DNA from: Mesorhizobium atlanticum
GTDB taxonomy: Bacteria; Pseudomonadota; Alphaproteobacteria; Rhizobiales; Rhizobiaceae
Direction of reading: 5' to 3'
Length of the DNA: 64,000 nt
Assembly: GCF_003289965.1 (NCBI RefSeq)
Contig: NZ_QMBQ01000004.1
Location: 310,001 to 374,000, forward strand
The translations under genes and the position numbers were made by a program. Positions 1-9,014 of this stretch are shown here, one piece after another. Numbering within the stretch: position 1 is the stretch's first letter; every line of letters begins with the position of its first letter. The notes under the pieces were generated by a model, which was given only the letters and a program-made list of their open reading frames with translations, did no database searches and was not told where the DNA came from.

Positions 1-1012
1 CCCCGCCGCGCCAGGCGGGCGGCTTGTTCAGCGCATAGTGGACCTGGAAATTGCCCTTGCCATAGCGATAGGCCTGCGTGGCCTTGGTTGCCGCCTCCGG
101 CGCGTCCCTGCCGAGCAGGCGGCCGTAAAGCTGTGTCGGCGTGACCGAGCAGATGACGCTCTTCGTGGCCGTCACCGTTTCGCCGGACGCGAGCCGCACG
201 CCGGAGGCGCGGCCACCGGCCTGGACGATGGAGGCGACATCGGCATTGACGCGAATCTCGCCGCCGCGTTCCTTGATCAGCGCCTCGAAGGCGGCGAGCA
301 GGTTTTTCGCGCCGCCCTTGACGATCGGCGCGCCTGCGGCCTCCAGCGCGAAGGCGATGACCTTGGCGATCTGGCCGGAGAAGGCGTCCTCCGGCCCAAG
401 TCCGGCATGCAGCACCCAGGGCGCCCAAAGCGCGCGGACGGTATCGGAATTGTAAGTCGTTTCCAGCCAGCCGCGCGCCGGCACCAGCGCCTCGCCCATG
501 AAGGCGGCGAGGTTCCGCGGACCGCGCCGCCAAGCCTCGCCGGCCAGCAGCTTGGTTGTCGGGTAGGACCAGAGCGCGCCGCCGAGCAGGCCGAACAGCA
601 AGCCGGCATTGCGCTCGATGTCGCCGACATCGGTGCCGTGACGGTCGCCGTCGCCGGAGACGATCCGGTTCAGCGCCGCGATGTTGGCGGCGCGGTCGGT
701 GGTGAGCACGGCATGGCTGCCGTCGGGCCGAAGCACGCCGGTCGGTGTGGCGGTGTGGCAGAAATCCAGCCCGTGCCGCGCAAGGTCCTTGCCGAGCGCG
801 GCAAAGGCCGGCGAGGTGATGAACAGCACGAAGGTCGTCGCCATCACATCGTGGACGAAGCCCGGCACTGTCGCCTCCTCGGTGCGCATGCAGCCGCCGA
901 TCCGGTCGTTGCGCTCGAGCACGAGCACCTTGGCGCCCTTGGCGCCAAGCATCGCCGCGCAGACCAGGGCGTTGATGCCGCTGCCGACGATGATGTGATC
1001 GACGTCGCTCAT
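1..1012 (-). CDS. NAD(P)/FAD-dependent oxidoreductase, phytoene-desaturase-like (3' end outside window)
   Basis: The frame is open from an ATG at 1012 to the left edge of the window, so about 337 N-terminal residues are visible and the C-terminus is missing. Residues about 6-25 read HIIVGSGINALVCAAM, a Rossmann FAD-binding motif, followed by the LERNDRIGGCMRTEE stretch typical of phytoene desaturase or amine-oxidase-like flavoproteins. It resembles the plus-strand flavoprotein at 1939-3513, with similar motifs at similar positions, so the two look like paralogues or subunits of one system. It lies 15 bases downstream of the cyclase-family gene on the same strand and is probably co-transcribed with it. 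A substrate cannot be read from the sequence. Confidence 0.85.
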   Translation of the reverse strand, partial: MSDVDHIIVGSGINALVCAAMLGAKGAKVLVLERNDRIGGCMRTEEATVPGFVHDVMATTFVLFITSPAFAALGKDLARHGLDFCHTATPTGVLRPDGSHAVLTTDRAANIAALNRIVSGDGDRHGTDVGDIERNAGLLFGLLGGALWSYPTTKLLAGEAWRRGPRNLAAFMGEALVPARGWLETTYNSDTVRALWAPWVLHAGLGPEDAFSGQIAKVIAFALEAAGAPIVKGGAKNLLAAFEALIKERGGEIRVNADVASIVQAGGRASGVRLASGETVTATKSVICSVTPTQLYGRLLGRDAPEAATKATQAYRYGKGNFQVHYALNKPPAWRGG

Positions 1013-1027
1013 CGTCGTGGCCTTGGC

Positions 1028-1819
1028 TTAACCCCGCGGCACCAGCGCCAGCGCGCGGATCGGGCTGCCGGTGCCGCGCTCGATCTTGAGCGGGGCGGCG
1101 ATCAGGATCGCGCCCTTCGGCGGCAGCTGGTCGAGATTGCAGAGGCTGGCGAGGCCGTAGCGATTGGCCTTGTGCATCAGCGTGTGCGCCGGGAACGGCG
1201 GCTCCATGCCGCCGGCCTTGCCGGCATCGGTGCCGATCGTCTCCGAGCCCCAGCCCTTGATGTCCTTGCTGATCAGGAATTGGATGGCCTCGGCCGTCGG
1301 GCCGGGCGTGTGCGGGCCGGTCTCGTTGGCGTTGAGGAACTCGGCTTCCGAGCCGTTGCGCTTGTACCAGTCGGTGCGCATCACCACCCACTCGCCGGGG
1401 TTGATGGCGCCGTGCTTGGCCTCCCAGGCCTTAATGTGGTCGACGGTGAGCAGGAAATCGTGATCGGCGGCGGCCTCTTTCGAGCAATCGATGACGTTGA
1501 CCGGGCCGATGAAATTCTGCGCCGGAATGGTGTCGGTGGCGCCGTCCGGATAGTCCTTGCCGGTGATCCAGTGCTGCGGCGCGTCGAAATGCGTGCCCGA
1601 ATGCTCGCCGAGCTTCAGCCAGTTCCAGGCCCACCACGGACCGTTCTTGTCGTATTTGGAAATCTCATGGATCTCGACCTTCGGCGTGTCGACGGCGAGT
1701 TCCGGCGGCAGCTTGATCAGCGGCGTGTTCGGTCCGAGCGGCGCCGTCAGGTCGACCACCTTGATGTCGCCCGAGAGCAGTTGGCCGGCGACCTCGCCGA
1801 GGAGTTTCTGCGTGTCCAT
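1028..1819 (-). CDS. Cyclase-family metal hydrolase (kynurenine formamidase / isatin hydrolase superfamily)
   Basis: The protein has 263 residues, the usual size for the PF04199 cyclase family. The metal-binding signature HSGTHFDAPQHW occupies residues 73-84 and supplies H73, H77, D79 and H83. A Trp-rich segment (WWAWNW, residues 62-67) lies just before it and could line an aromatic pocket. The ATG at 1819 was chosen because a GAGGGA ribosome-binding site precedes it. An in-frame extension upstream would run through the divergent promoter region. The family hydrolyses cyclic or acyl amides such as N-formylkynurenine and isatin. Given the possible aminobenzoate pathway nearby, an isatin or formylkynurenine-type substrate is an attractive inference, but the sequence does not prove it. 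Confidence 0.85.
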   Translation of the reverse strand: MDTQKLLGEVAGQLLSGDIKVVDLTAPLGPNTPLIKLPPELAVDTPKVEIHEISKYDKNGPWWAWNWLKLGEHSGTHFDAPQHWITGKDYPDGATDTIPAQNFIGPVNVIDCSKEAAADHDFLLTVDHIKAWEAKHGAINPGEWVVMRTDWYKRNGSEAEFLNANETGPHTPGPTAEAIQFLISKDIKGWGSETIGTDAGKAGGMEPPFPAHTLMHKANRYGLASLCNLDQLPPKGAILIAAPLKIERGTGSPIRALALVPRG

Positions 1820-1909
1820 GGTCTTTGTTCCCTCTTGTCTCTGATGATCAAGGCTCGTTGCGGCCCTTAATATACCTACTAGACGAAAACATATGCATCT
1901 GCAATTATC

Positions 1910-1921
1910 TTTAAGCATAAA
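1910..1921. promoter_or_regulatory. Palindromic operator candidate in divergent promoter region
   Basis: TTTAAGCATAAA lies in the AT-rich gap between the divergent cyclase (starts 1819) and the FAD oxidoreductase (starts 1939). Its TTTA/TAAA arms and AGC core resemble the elements at 9655, 17111 and 17995. It lies about 18 bases before the plus-strand start and could control both directions. The binding protein is unknown; the MarR protein at 12809 is the nearest candidate. Confidence 0.45.
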
Positions 1922-1938
1922 GCATTTTGGGGCGGGGC

Positions 1939-3513
1939 GTGAGCGAGTTCGACGCCATCTTTGTCGGGGCGGGCCACAACAGTCTGGCATGCGCCGCGCA
2001 TTTGGCGCTCAAAGGCTGGAAAATAGCGGTTTTCGAGCGCAGCCAAGCGATCGGCGGTGCGGTGCGGACTGCCGAATACACGCTTCCCGGCTTCCGCCAC
2101 GATTTCGGCGCGATGAATTTGAGCCTCTTTGCGGGCTCCGCCTTCCACCGGAAATATGCAAATGAATTGAAAAGCCACGGGTTGGAGTTCGCGCCCGTGG
2201 CCGATTGTTTCGCCAGCGCCTTCCCGGATGGGAAATGGTTCGGCGTCAGCAACGACCTTGAAAAGACCGCATCGCGGCTGGCCGCCTTCTCCGCGGCGGA
2301 CGCGGCCACATGGCGAAAACTGGTCGCCGCCTTCCCGGGTGAGGCCGAACATCTGTTCCGCTTGCTGGGTTCACCGATGAGCGCAAGGGCGTTGGCCGGC
2401 ACGGGCTGGAATCTCTGGCGCAAGAAGGGCTTCGCCGGCGCGCTCGATACGGCCCGATTGCTGCTGTCATCGCCGCGTGCATGGCTTGAGGAAAATTTCG
2501 AGACGCCGCATGTCCGCACGACGCTCGCCGCCTGGGGCATGCATCTCGACTTCGCGCCCGACATCGCCGGCGGTGCCGTATTCCCCTACCTGGAATCGAT
2601 GGCCAACCAGAGTTTCGGCATGGTGTTGGGCAAGGGCGGCGCCGATACGATCGTCGGCGCGCTCGCCGGCATGCTGAAGGCGGCCGGCGGGCAGATCACG
2701 ACCGGCGCGGATGTCGCCGAGATTATGGTGGCCGGCGGTAAGGCAACCGGCGTGCGGCTGGCATCCGGCGAAACCCATAACGCGAACAAGGCCGTCATTG
2801 CCGGCGTCGCGCCGAAAGCGCTGCCGGGCAAGCTGCTGCCCAATGGCTCCGGCGACGCCGGCTTCGACGCGGCGATGAAGAAATTCCGTCACGCGCCGGG
2901 TACGATGATGATCCATCTGGCGATGGACGACCTGCCGGACTGGAGCGCCGGCGCGGAGCTTCGCCGGTTCGCCTATGTGCATCTGGCGCCCTCGCTCGAC
3001 GCCATGTCGCGCACCTACCAGCAGGCGAATGCCGGCCTGCTGCCCGACCAGCCGGTGCTGGTCGTCGGCCAGCCGACGGCGGTCGATCCCTCACGAGCGC
3101 CGCAAGGCAAGCATGTGCTGTGGGTTCAGGTGCGCATGCTGCCGGCGGAGATTGCCGGAGACGCAGCCGGCAAGATCGCGCCTGCCCACTGGGATGCGGT
3201 CAAGGACGCCTATGCCGAGCGCGTGCTCGATATCATCGAGAGCTATGCGCCCGGGCTGCGCAGCAAGATCCTTGGCCGCGCGACGTTCTCGCCGCTCGAT
3301 CTCGAGCGCGAAAACCCGAACCTCGTCGGCGGCGACCAGATCTGCGGCAGCCACCATCTGTCGCAGAATTTCCTCTTCCGCCCGGCGCGGTCCTTCGCAC
3401 GCTGGAACACGCCGGTCTCGAACCTCTACCTCACCGGCGCGGCGACATGGCCGGGCGCCGGCACGGGCGCGGGCTCCGGCTACATGCTCGCCCAACAACT
3501 GGGAGGGAACTAG
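1939..3513 (+). CDS. NAD(P)/FAD-dependent oxidoreductase, phytoene-desaturase-like
   Basis: The full-length flavoprotein has 524 residues from the GTG at 1939. A TTG four codons upstream is possible but would give an atypical MGRG leader. The FAD-binding motif FVGAGHNSLACAAHLALKG spans residues 8-26, followed by FERSQAIGGAVRTAE. The C-terminus carries GAATWPGAGTGAGSGY, the second FAD-contacting motif of phytoene dehydrogenase-type enzymes. It is transcribed divergently from the cyclase gene and the related flavoprotein at the left edge. Enzymes of this class desaturate or isomerise lipophilic or cyclic substrates; no carotenoid genes are present, so a catabolic role with the neighbouring hydrolase and transporter is more likely. 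Function is inferred only at class level. Confidence 0.85.
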   Translation: MSEFDAIFVGAGHNSLACAAHLALKGWKIAVFERSQAIGGAVRTAEYTLPGFRHDFGAMNLSLFAGSAFHRKYANELKSHGLEFAPVADCFASAFPDGKWFGVSNDLEKTASRLAAFSAADAATWRKLVAAFPGEAEHLFRLLGSPMSARALAGTGWNLWRKKGFAGALDTARLLLSSPRAWLEENFETPHVRTTLAAWGMHLDFAPDIAGGAVFPYLESMANQSFGMVLGKGGADTIVGALAGMLKAAGGQITTGADVAEIMVAGGKATGVRLASGETHNANKAVIAGVAPKALPGKLLPNGSGDAGFDAAMKKFRHAPGTMMIHLAMDDLPDWSAGAELRRFAYVHLAPSLDAMSRTYQQANAGLLPDQPVLVVGQPTAVDPSRAPQGKHVLWVQVRMLPAEIAGDAAGKIAPAHWDAVKDAYAERVLDIIESYAPGLRSKILGRATFSPLDLERENPNLVGGDQICGSHHLSQNFLFRPARSFARWNTPVSNLYLTGAATWPGAGTGAGSGYMLAQQLGGN

Positions 3514-3562
3514 AGCATGATCCCGAAAAGTGGGAACCGGCTTTCGGAGAAAGATCATGCTC
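3513..3562. repeat. Dispersed rhizobial palindromic repeat
   Basis: The arms GAGCATGATC (3513-3522) and GATCATGCTC (3553-3562) enclose CCCGAAAAGTGGGAACCGG and a pyrimidine/purine-rich centre. This is the familiar intergenic hairpin element found in many copies in Rhizobiales genomes. It begins on the last base of the upstream stop codon. A degenerate relative lies at 61300-61346. Confidence 0.8.
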
Positions 3563-3671
3563 CACCAAAGAGCTAGAATTCCAGGACGGGAAGCGCGCGG
3601 TTGCCCGGGTGCCTGAACAGACGGATCGATGACGCCGCGCAAACTAAAGACAACCAACAAGGGGAACGACC

Positions 3672-5198
3672 ATGACCATCAACAGACGTGACTTGCTTGG
3701 ATATGGCGCCGCGGCGCTGGGTGCCGCGACGCTCGGCCTGCCGAGGGCGGCCAAGGCGGCTGGCGAGCTCACCATCGCCTACAATGTCAACCTGCCGTCC
3801 TGGGATCCGACCACCGGCCCCTCGGCAGTGAACCCGACCATCCAGGGCCTCTATCAGTCGGTGTTCGATCAGATCATCGGCCAGAAGCCGGATCTTTCCT
3901 TCACGCCTGGACTGCTCACCGAATGGGGCTGGAACGACGACCGCACCAAGGTGACGATGACGGTGCGCGAGGGCGTCAAATGGCATGACGGCTCGCCCTT
4001 CACACCGGAAGACGTGGTGTGGTCGCTGCAGCGGGCCGGCGACGAGAAGACCGGCAACCCGATCCAGTTCGTCTGGAAGAACGTCAACAATTTCAAGATC
4101 GACGGCAACAAGATCACCGGCGACGTCGTGCAGTTCGACCCGGTCTACTTCAAATGGATGTCGTTCCTGACCGGCTACATCCTGCCGAAGGCCTATTACG
4201 AGAAGGTCGGCGCGGACGGCTTCGAGAAGGCGCCGATCGGTACCGGTCCCTATATGGTCGATAAGTTCGAGCGCAACGCCTTCCTGCGGCTCAAGGCCAA
4301 TCCGCATTATTGGGGCACGAAGCCCGCCTTCGAGAATGTGACGATCAAGTTCGTCACCGACGCGGCGAGCCGTGTCGCCGAGATCGAGTCCGGCTCCTCG
4401 CAGGTGACGCTTGAAATCCCCTACGAGGAATATGACCGCCTCATCAAGAAGAGCGGGCTCGCCGGCTCGATCAAGAACGTCTCCGACATCGGCATGATCT
4501 TCTTCAACGACATCGAGGCGATGCTGGACAAGAATGTCCGGCAGGCGGCCGTGATGGCGGTGGACAAGGAGCTCTTGGTCAAGCGGCTGCTGCGCGGCTA
4601 CGGCCAGCCGATCGCAACGCTGGAGACGCCGGAATACACGGCCTTCGACCCGTCGATCAAGGTCGAGCATAACCCGGAGAAAGCCAAGGAATTGCTTGCC
4701 GCTTCCGGCTATTCGACCAAGAAGCCGGTCAAGTTCACCATCCAGACCACCAAGGGCTTCAAGCCCAAGGACTATGAGATGATCCAGGCGATCGTCGGCA
4801 TGTGGCGCAAGGTCGGCATCGAGGCCAAGATCGAGGTCTATGAGATCGCCAAGCATTACGAGCTGCGCGCCGCCGACAAGCTGGCGCCAGCCGCCTTCTA
4901 CAATTGGGGCAACTCCATCGGCGACCCGACCACCTCGACCGGCTTCGCCATGTACGGCCCGAGCCCGCATTCGGTGTGGGACAGCAAGGACCTTGTCGAC
5001 ATGATCAACCCGCTTTGGGGTGAGAAGGACGAGGCCAAGCGCATCGCCGGCTGGAAGGCCGTCGACAAGTACATCGCCGAGCAGGCCTATGTGCTGCCGC
5101 TGATGCAGTATGCGCAACCGATCGTGCATTCGAAGAAGGTCAATGTCGTGCAGCACGTATCCGGCGCGCTGCTGCCGGCGCTGATGACCCCGGCCTGA
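3672..5198 (+). CDS. ABC transporter substrate-binding protein, peptide/opine type (family 5)
   Basis: The protein has 508 residues and an SBP_bac_5 fold: LTEWGWNDDRTKVTMTVREG, GVKWHDGSPFTPEDVVWSL and IGTGPYMVDKFERN are the family landmarks. The N-terminus has a Tat-type signal (NRRDLLG, residues 4-10, then a hydrophobic stretch and AKA near residue 29), so export may be in folded form. A ribosome-binding site (AAGGGGAAC) precedes the ATG. It heads a complete transporter (two permeases and two ATPases, 5382-8934). The context of hydrolase and flavoproteins suggests that the ligand is a catabolic substrate rather than a plain dipeptide. Confidence 0.92.
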   Translation: MTINRRDLLGYGAAALGAATLGLPRAAKAAGELTIAYNVNLPSWDPTTGPSAVNPTIQGLYQSVFDQIIGQKPDLSFTPGLLTEWGWNDDRTKVTMTVREGVKWHDGSPFTPEDVVWSLQRAGDEKTGNPIQFVWKNVNNFKIDGNKITGDVVQFDPVYFKWMSFLTGYILPKAYYEKVGADGFEKAPIGTGPYMVDKFERNAFLRLKANPHYWGTKPAFENVTIKFVTDAASRVAEIESGSSQVTLEIPYEEYDRLIKKSGLAGSIKNVSDIGMIFFNDIEAMLDKNVRQAAVMAVDKELLVKRLLRGYGQPIATLETPEYTAFDPSIKVEHNPEKAKELLAASGYSTKKPVKFTIQTTKGFKPKDYEMIQAIVGMWRKVGIEAKIEVYEIAKHYELRAADKLAPAAFYNWGNSIGDPTTSTGFAMYGPSPHSVWDSKDLVDMINPLWGEKDEAKRIAGWKAVDKYIAEQAYVLPLMQYAQPIVHSKKVNVVQHVSGALLPALMTPA

Positions 5199-5212
5199 TT
5201 ATCGGCCTTGCT

Positions 5213-5355
5213 CCTGCCGGTCTTCGCCCGGCAGGCCCTCTCATCCGGCCCCTTCGGGCCACCTTCTCCCCGGGGGGAGAAGAGGTCGCCTACGGCTGAG
5301 CCAGCCTCTTCTCCCCACCGGGGAGAAGGTGGCCGCGAAGCGGCCGGATGAGGGG
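5213..5355. repeat. Intercistronic stem-loop plus large palindromic repeat
   Basis: A short hairpin (CCTGCCGG 5213-5220, CCGGCAGG 5228-5235) is followed by a long imperfect inverted repeat built from TCATCCGGCC...CACCTTCTCCCC and its complement GGGGAGAAGGTGG...GGCCGGATGA. This unit is common between genes in Mesorhizobium-like genomes. It separates the binding protein from the first permease and could stabilise the upstream mRNA end, giving more binding protein than membrane subunits. Confidence 0.75.
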
Positions 5356-5381
5356 AGTCCGTTTAGAGTGATTACGCACGC

Positions 5382-6389
5382 ATGCTGCTGCAGAGATTCC
5401 TCGTTCGTCTGTTGACGATGCTGGTGACGCTTTTCGGCGTCGCCATCGTCGTCTTCGTCGTCATCCGCGTCGCCCCAGGCGACCCGATCGCCATGATGCT
5501 GCCGCCCGGCGCCAGCGATGACGACATCGCCCGGCTGCGCGCGCTCTATGGGCTCGACAAGAGCATCGTGCAGCAGTTCTTCATCTGGCTCGGCGGCGTG
5601 CTGCATGGCGATTTCGGGACCTCCATCTCGCTGCGCCAGGACGTGCTTGGCCTGGTCTTCGACCGGCTGCCGGCGACGCTGGAACTGGCGACCGTGGCGC
5701 TGCTGATGGCGATCGCGCTCGGCACCACTGCCGCGATCCTCGGCGCGCGCTCGCGCGGCACGCCGATTGAGGCGGGCATCGACGTCGTCAGCGGCGCGAC
5801 GCTCTCCATCCCCGATTTCCTCTGGGGCCTGGTGCTGATCCTTTTGTTCGGCGTTCTGGTGCCTGTCTTCGACATTTCCGGCCGGGTGTCGCCCGAGCTC
5901 GACCTGCCTTTCGTCACCCAGTTCTATCTTGTCGAGAGCGTGCTCAGGCTGCGCTTCGACCTGACCTGGGATCTTCTGAAACACATGCTGATGCCGGCCG
6001 TGGCCTTGGCGCTGCCGCTGGCGGCGATCATCGCGCAGTTGCTCAAACAGTCGCTGAAGGAAGTGCTCGACCTCGACTATGTCGTGCTGGCGCGTGTCAA
6101 AGGTTTTTCCGAGACGCAGGTCATCCTGCGCGAGGCGCTGAAGAATGCGGCGCTGCCGACGCTGACGCTGGTCGGCGTGCAATTCACCTTCCTCATCGGC
6201 GGCACCGTCATCGTCGAGCGGCTGTTTTCCTATGAAGGCCTCGGCAACATGGCAATCGACGCCGTCATCAACCGCGACCTGCCGCTGATCCAGGGCATCG
6301 TGCTGGTCTTCGCGCTGCTTTTCGTGCTGATCAACCTTACCGTCGACATGATGTATGCGCTGCTCAATCCGAGGCTGCGCCATGGATGA
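5382..6389 (+). CDS. ABC transporter permease, DppB/OppB type
   Basis: The 335-residue inner-membrane protein starts MLLQRFLVRLLTMLVTLFGV, a typical first transmembrane helix, and includes VIRVAPGDP, the conserved motif after TM1 in DppB/OppB proteins. The loop ...VLARVKGFSETQVILREALKNAALP is the EAA motif that docks the ATPase. It ends ...LTVDMMYALLNPRLRHG, typical of the family. The gene overlaps the next permease by 8 bases, so the two are translationally coupled. It forms the pore with the 6382-7230 product and imports the ligand bound by the 3672-5198 protein. Confidence 0.93.
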   Translation: MLLQRFLVRLLTMLVTLFGVAIVVFVVIRVAPGDPIAMMLPPGASDDDIARLRALYGLDKSIVQQFFIWLGGVLHGDFGTSISLRQDVLGLVFDRLPATLELATVALLMAIALGTTAAILGARSRGTPIEAGIDVVSGATLSIPDFLWGLVLILLFGVLVPVFDISGRVSPELDLPFVTQFYLVESVLRLRFDLTWDLLKHMLMPAVALALPLAAIIAQLLKQSLKEVLDLDYVVLARVKGFSETQVILREALKNAALPTLTLVGVQFTFLIGGTVIVERLFSYEGLGNMAIDAVINRDLPLIQGIVLVFALLFVLINLTVDMMYALLNPRLRHG

Positions 6390-7230
6390 GGCCCGTATCG
6401 CCCGACGCGGTTTGAGTCCCAGGCTGTGGCTGGCTGGCGGTTGGCTTGTGCTGGCGTTGCTGGCAGCCATCTTCGCGCCGCTGATCGCGCCGCAGGACCC
6501 GCTGGCGCAGGACCTGATGCTGGAGCGCCTGCCGCCCTTCTGGCTGGACGGCGCCGAGCCAGGCTATTGGCTGGGCACCGACAGCCTCGGCCGGGACCTG
6601 CTGTCACGCCTGATCTTCGGCGGCCGCATCGCCTTCATCGTTGCTTTCGCGGCGGCGACGTCCGCCTGTGTTCTCGGCTCGGCGCTGGGGCTGATCGCCG
6701 GCTATTTCGGCGGCTGGGCCGACCGCATCATCTCGCGCATCGTCGACGTGTGGATGGCGTTCCCGCCGGTGCTGTTCGCGATCCTGCTGGTCGCCGTGCT
6801 GGGCACCGGCTTGAGCTCCGTCATCCTTGCGATTGCGATCATCGACTGGACCCGCTTCTGCCGGGTGATCCGCGCCGAGGCGATGAGCCAGGCGCGCATG
6901 GACTATGTCGAAAGCGCGCGCATCGCCGGCTATGGCCGCATCGGCATCATGCTGCGCGAGGTGCTGCCCAATGTGCTGCCGTCTGTGGTGGCGCTGCTGT
7001 CGCTCGAAATGGGCATCGCCGTCATCGTCGAGGCGATACTCTCCTTCGTCAATCTGTCGATCTCGACCGACGATCCGACCTGGGGCAGCATCATCGCCGA
7101 GGGAAGGCTGTCGATCCACCAGGCCTGGTGGGTGCTGGTGTTCCCGCTGATCACGCTGATCCTCACGGTGCTCTCCTTCAGCCAGTTCGGCGAAGCGCTG
7201 AAGGCGCGCTTCGATCCGGTGCTGCGATGA
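6382..7230 (+). CDS. ABC transporter permease, DppC/OppC type
   Basis: The 282-residue protein starts at the ATG at 6382, inside the end of the upstream gene. Landmarks are WLGTDSLGRDLLSRLIFGG after the first membrane helix and the EAA-type loop YVESARIAGYGRIGIMLREV. About six membrane segments are visible. It overlaps the downstream ATPase in an ATGA junction. It is the partner of the preceding permease. Confidence 0.93.
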   Translation: MDEARIARRGLSPRLWLAGGWLVLALLAAIFAPLIAPQDPLAQDLMLERLPPFWLDGAEPGYWLGTDSLGRDLLSRLIFGGRIAFIVAFAAATSACVLGSALGLIAGYFGGWADRIISRIVDVWMAFPPVLFAILLVAVLGTGLSSVILAIAIIDWTRFCRVIRAEAMSQARMDYVESARIAGYGRIGIMLREVLPNVLPSVVALLSLEMGIAVIVEAILSFVNLSISTDDPTWGSIIAEGRLSIHQAWWVLVFPLITLILTVLSFSQFGEALKARFDPVLR

Positions 7231-8117
7231 GCGCTAATATGGAACCATGTCTCGACATCCGCTCACTTAGCGCCGTGCTGCCCAACGGCCAGCGCGTGCT
7301 GCGCTCCGTGTCGCTCAGCGTGCAGCCGGGCGAGGTGCGCGCTCTGGTCGGCGAGAGCGGCGCCGGCAAGACGATGATCGGCAAGGCGGTGCTCGGCGTG
7401 CTGCCGAAAAGCGTGCGCATCGTCGAAGGCGAGATGCTGATCGAAGGCGAGGACCTGGGTCGGCTCGACGCCAAGGCGCGGCGGACCCTGATCGGCGCGC
7501 GCACGGCGCTGATCCCGCAGGATCCGCTCACCGCGCTCAACCCGTCGCGCCGCATCGGCCCGCAGATGACCGACCGGCTGGTGCGCATCCTTGGCTGGAG
7601 CGGCGCGAGAGCCGACCAGCGTATCCGGCAATTGCTCGACGAGGTGCATATCCGCGACCCCGAACGGGTACTGAAAAGCTATCCGCACGAGCTCAGCGGC
7701 GGCATGCGGCAGCGCGTGCTGATCGCAGCGGCCTTCGCGGCGGAACCGAGGCTGATCGTCGCCGACGAGCCGACGACGGCGCTCGACGTCACTGTGCAGA
7801 AGCAGATCCTGCGGCTGATCGCGCAGCTGCAGCGCGATCATGGCACCGCGATCCTGTTCGTCACCCACGATCTCGGCGTCGTCGCCAAGATCAGCCAGAA
7901 AGTGTCGGTGCTCTATGCCGGCAAGGTGGTGGAGGAGGCCGAGACCGCTCGGCTCTTCGCCGCTCCGCAGCACGCTTACACGCAAGCACTGATCGCGGCG
8001 ACGCCGCGCTACACCGATCCATACGCATCGCTGAAGCCGGTGGACGAGAGCGTGCTTGCCGGGCTCACTGCCGAGATCGCAGCCGCAGACAAGGATTGGA
8101 GGCCCAGCCATGGCTGA
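7227..8117 (+). CDS. ABC transporter ATPase, DppD/OppD type
   Basis: The 296-residue cytoplasmic ATPase has Walker A GESGAGKT (42-49), signature LSGGMRQR (156-163) and Walker B LIVADEPTTALD (from residue 176). The C-terminal oligopeptide-ABC extension is present but lacks the cysteines that often bind Fe-S in DppD. The start is set by the ATGA overlap with the permease stop. A longer in-frame reading upstream is only the alternative frame of the permease gene. It works with the second ATPase at 8110. Confidence 0.92.
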   Translation: MSANMEPCLDIRSLSAVLPNGQRVLRSVSLSVQPGEVRALVGESGAGKTMIGKAVLGVLPKSVRIVEGEMLIEGEDLGRLDAKARRTLIGARTALIPQDPLTALNPSRRIGPQMTDRLVRILGWSGARADQRIRQLLDEVHIRDPERVLKSYPHELSGGMRQRVLIAAAFAAEPRLIVADEPTTALDVTVQKQILRLIAQLQRDHGTAILFVTHDLGVVAKISQKVSVLYAGKVVEEAETARLFAAPQHAYTQALIAATPRYTDPYASLKPVDESVLAGLTAEIAAADKDWRPSHG

Positions 8118-8934
8118 GCCGCTGTTTTCCGTGCGGGGCCTGAAAGTGGCGCTGCCCGACATGACGCGCAAGCCGCTGATCGGCCGCGCGCCGCTGGCCG
8201 AAATCCTGAAAGGGCTCGACTTCGACCTGCCCAAGGGCTCAGTCACCGGCATCGTCGGCGAATCCGGCTCGGGCAAGTCGACGCTCGGCCGTGCCCTGGT
8301 TCGGCTGCTCGAGCCGAGCGCAGGCGCGATCGGCTTCGAAGGGCGCGATATCGCCCATCTTTCGGAAGCCGAGCTCAGGCCGCTGCGCCGCGACCTGCAG
8401 ATGATCTTCCAGGATCCGATGTCGTCGCTCAATCCGCGCCACACGATCTTCAACATCATCGCAGTACCCTTGAGGCAGAACGGCCTTGGCGACCGTCTGA
8501 AGGAACGCGTCGCGGAAGCGTTGCAGCGTGTCGGCCTGCCGCAGAGTTTCGCCAGCCGCTACCGCCACGAGCTGTCGGGCGGGCAGCGCCAGCGCGTCGG
8601 CATAGCGCGGGCGCTCGCGCTGTCGCCGAAATTCGTGCTGGCCGACGAGATCGTCTCCGGCCTCGACGTTTCGACACAGGCGCAGATCCTGACCTTGCTG
8701 GAGAAGCTCGCCGCCGAGATGGGGCTGACGGTCGCCTTCATCAGCCACGATCTGTCGGTGATCCGGCGGCTCTGCCAGCAGGTCATCGTCATGCGCGAGG
8801 GAAGGATCATTGAAGCCAGCGCAACGGACGCGCTGTTCGACAATCCACAGGAGACCTACACGCGCGACCTGCTCGCCGCCATTCCATTGCCGGAGATCGA
8901 TCCGGACTGGCTGCGGCCCAAGGCGCCGGCATGA
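8110..8934 (+). CDS. ABC transporter ATPase, DppF/OppF type
   Basis: The 274-residue protein has Walker A GESGSGKST (50-58), signature LSGGQRQR (155-162) and a Walker B FVLADEIVSGLD in which the usual DEPTSALD is altered to DEIVSGLD, a variant seen in some OppF-like subunits. The ATG at 8110 overlaps the previous gene by 8 bases and follows GGAGG. It completes a five-gene transporter (3672-8934). Confidence 0.92.
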   Translation: MAEPLFSVRGLKVALPDMTRKPLIGRAPLAEILKGLDFDLPKGSVTGIVGESGSGKSTLGRALVRLLEPSAGAIGFEGRDIAHLSEAELRPLRRDLQMIFQDPMSSLNPRHTIFNIIAVPLRQNGLGDRLKERVAEALQRVGLPQSFASRYRHELSGGQRQRVGIARALALSPKFVLADEIVSGLDVSTQAQILTLLEKLAAEMGLTVAFISHDLSVIRRLCQQVIVMREGRIIEASATDALFDNPQETYTRDLLAAIPLPEIDPDWLRPKAPA

Positions 8935-9014
8935 ATTGAGCTTCGATATCCGCACGCCGACCAGCGGGCCTCGGATGTGCGCAAGGACAAGTCAGCCCGC
9001 CAACGGAGGGTGAC

